From contig DATKPE010000036.1 in NCBI GenBank assembly GCA_035524335.1, positions 1 to 7,519 on the forward strand: a DNA stretch of 7,519 nt. The letters are read 5' to 3'. Under the pieces are notes generated by a model, which made no database searches, was not told the DNA's origin, and saw only the letters and a program-made list of their open reading frames with translations. A program made the position numbers and the translations under genes. Numbering within the stretch: position 1 is the first letter of the stretch; every line of letters begins with the position of its first letter. Below, piece after piece: positions 6,590-7,519 of the stretch. The DNA comes from DATKPE01 sp035524335. GTDB lineage: Bacteria > Bacteroidota > Ignavibacteria > UBA10030 > SZUA-254.

Positions 6590-7009
6590 TTATTCCGCAG
6601 GACGAACGAGATGGGTACGCGACCGGAGCGGGGCTGAGAGATATTCGATCCAGCTCAGCAGTTTCAACGGGGTCTCGCTTTTCCGCATGAAGCCCTCGAT
6701 GTACGGTTCCACCACCGATTCCTTCGCATAGTTGTCGTCGAACCCGGAAACGAAGAGAAACGGGACGTGTTCGTACCCGTCCAGGGTGCGGACCGCCTCG
6801 TAGAATTTTCTTCCGTCGATACCCGGCATGTAGACGTCCGAGATGATGAAGTCGATCGGCCTCTTCTGGCGGCGATGCACGGCGAGGATTTCGAGCGCTT
6901 CCCGGGCGTTGGGGGCGGTGACGACATCGTTCTCGGTATTATCGGTGAGATACGTCGAGAGAAGGTCCCTGAAGTCAACTTCATCGTCGACGACGAGAAT
7001 ACTCAGCAT
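6590..7009 (-). CDS. Single-domain CheY-like response regulator
   Basis: A stand-alone receiver domain, 139 aa, without a recognisable output domain. Residues seen are the acidic pair D8/D9 (VVDDE), phosphoacceptor D58 (ISDVYMPG), S88 in the T/S position (FVSGF) and lysine K110. The usual K-P after beta-5 is replaced by K110-S111 (MRKSETP), a mild departure. The tail after alpha-5 is only about 15 residues. The start at 7009 is chosen because GGAAAGG lies 6 nt before it; ATG at 7015 would have no spacing, and an extension to 7198 would run over the end of the neighbouring gene and adds sequence without receiver homology. It probably acts by protein-protein contact or in a phosphorelay. Its kinase is not evident: it is convergent with the export operon, so a link to the LytS kinase at 850-1992 is not indicated. 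Either an independent gene or one cotranscribed with the upstream peptidase gene. Confidence 0.88.
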   Translation of the reverse strand: MLSILVVDDEVDFRDLLSTYLTDNTENDVVTAPNAREALEILAVHRRQKRPIDFIISDVYMPGIDGRKFYEAVRTLDGYEHVPFLFVSGFDDNYAKESVVEPYIEGFMRKSETPLKLLSWIEYLSAPLRSRTHLVRPAE

Positions 7010-7015
7010 GCGCAT

Positions 7016-7022
7016 CCTTTCC
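7016..7022 (-). promoter_or_regulatory. Ribosome-binding site that decides the response regulator start
   Basis: On the minus strand GGAAAGG is followed immediately by an in-frame ATG (7015) and, 6 nt on, by a second in-frame ATG (7009). Spacing favours 7009. The same arrangement, a Shine-Dalgarno touching a first ATG with the usable ATG 6 nt later, occurs at the adaptor gene. Confidence 0.5.
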
Positions 7023-7112
7023 GCTCGGTTCTCCCCGCCTCGCTCATGTCGATAGTGATATGGAAGGGGGGCGCGGAGTTCCGCTCCGGATTTCCGGTCC
7101 CCAGTCAGCGGT

Positions 7113-7141
7113 AATATAGACAAACCGGCCATCTGATGCCA
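7113..7141 (-). promoter_or_regulatory. Weak candidate promoter for the single-domain response regulator
   Basis: The minus strand carries TATATT (7118-7113, five of six matches to TATAAT) about 105 bp upstream of the chosen start codon, in the 152-bp gap after the peptidase gene. The matching -35 position (TGGCAT) is poor. The gap also has a small stem CAGCG/CGCTG (7140-7153) without a T-tract, so separate transcription of the two genes is possible but not shown. Confidence 0.3.
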
Positions 7142-7161
7142 GCGTGTGCGCTGCGGTGCGT

Positions 7162-7519
7162 TTATTTCGCGCTGTCGCTCCAGGCGGTGTGAAGCCATCC
7201 CGTGAAAAGGGCTTTCTGAAGGTCCGTTGGATGTTCTGTGCGCACAAGCTTGTAGTCGAGTTTGGGTGCCGCACCGAGGACGACGGTGATGGTTCGGAGC
7301 CGGTCGTCGTGGAAGACGGCGAGGCGTACCGAGTCTCCGGGTTTGTGTGTGCCGATCTGTTCCGTGAGGTTCCCGTTTGTTATCCGGGCGTCGTCCAGGG
7401 CGAGCAGGACGTCGCCGAGATCGAGGCCGGAGGTGTAGGCAGGCGAGCCGGCAACAATCGAGCCGATCCGGAGCGTCCCGGAGTTTTCATAGGTGGTAAT
7501 ACCGAGCCACGGTTTCGGC
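7162..7519 (-). CDS. C-terminal end of a PDZ-domain protein, probably M61-family metallopeptidase (partial)
   Basis: An open frame enters from the right edge and ends with TAA at 7164-7162; 118 codons plus the stop are visible and the N-terminal part is missing. It reads PKPWLGITTYENSGTLRIG, then SIVAGSPAYTSGLDLGDVLL, a typical PDZ core: GI loop, V..GSPA, SGL..GD.LLALDD, then HKPGDSVRLAVF. After the PDZ domain comes a short tail with LDYKLVRTEHPTDLQKALFTGWL. A PDZ domain followed by a tail of the type '..Q.aL...WL' near the end is characteristic of M61 (glycyl aminopeptidase-like) zinc peptidases, which are periplasmic or envelope enzymes. The catalytic HExxH would lie upstream of the window, so activity cannot be judged. 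Alternatives are another PDZ protease (S41 or HtrA type), less likely given the tail. Confidence 0.75.
   Translation of the reverse strand, partial: PKPWLGITTYENSGTLRIGSIVAGSPAYTSGLDLGDVLLALDDARITNGNLTEQIGTHKPGDSVRLAVFHDDRLRTITVVLGAAPKLDYKLVRTEHPTDLQKALFTGWLHTAWSDSAK

Noticed and set aside
7010..7198. N-terminal extension of the single-domain response regulator to an ATG at 7198
   Set aside because: The extra 63 residues run over the end of the peptidase gene, lack receiver homology and are preceded by no good ribosome-binding site, whereas GGAAAGG is well placed for the ATG at 7009.
7044..7274. Minus-strand open frame of 76 codons across the end of the peptidase gene
   Set aside because: The overlapping frame ending at 7162 shows a clear PDZ domain and M61-like tail, so this one is a shadow.

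Overview
The window comes from a G+C-rich Gram-negative bacterium. An outer-membrane TolC-family channel, a periplasmic adaptor and a MacB-type permease require a two-membrane envelope. The LytS/LytTR pair, the stand-alone MacB-type permease and the M61 peptidase with a C-terminal PDZ domain would fit the Bacteroidota/FCB group, but this taxonomic call is an inference. All seven recognisable genes look chromosomal. I see no mobile element, CRISPR array, tRNA or rRNA.

Layout: (1) Positions 76-1992, minus strand: a two-gene operon with a LytS-type membrane histidine kinase followed 3 nt later by a LytTR response regulator, with a hairpin after the last gene. (2) Positions 1993-2438: a 446-bp divergent intergenic region with several inverted repeats, a good sigma70-like promoter facing right (TTGACA-17-TATTTT) and a leader of about 240 nt with a strong GC-rich hairpin. 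(3) Positions 2439-6515, plus strand: a tightly overlapping three-gene operon encoding an HlyD/MacA-type adaptor, a MacB/FtsX-type ABC permease without an ATPase domain, and a TolC-family outer-membrane protein. (4) Positions 6590-7009, minus strand: a single-domain CheY-like response regulator, convergent with the export operon. (5) Positions 7162-7519, minus strand: the C-terminal end of a PDZ-containing protein, most likely an M61 (glycyl aminopeptidase-type) metallopeptidase, cut by the window edge.

Working model (inference): the kinase has several membrane helices and no large extracellular domain, so it probably senses a membrane-associated signal. It would phosphorylate the LytTR regulator, which binds the shared intergenic region and controls the divergent tripartite exporter, itself, or both. 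The exporter would move a peptide, lipid or drug-like substrate from the periplasm or inner membrane across the outer membrane. Its ATPase subunit is not in the window and must come from elsewhere. I found no clear evidence of an entirely new system. The most interesting parts are the ATPase-less exporter set next to its probable regulator and the structured region between them.
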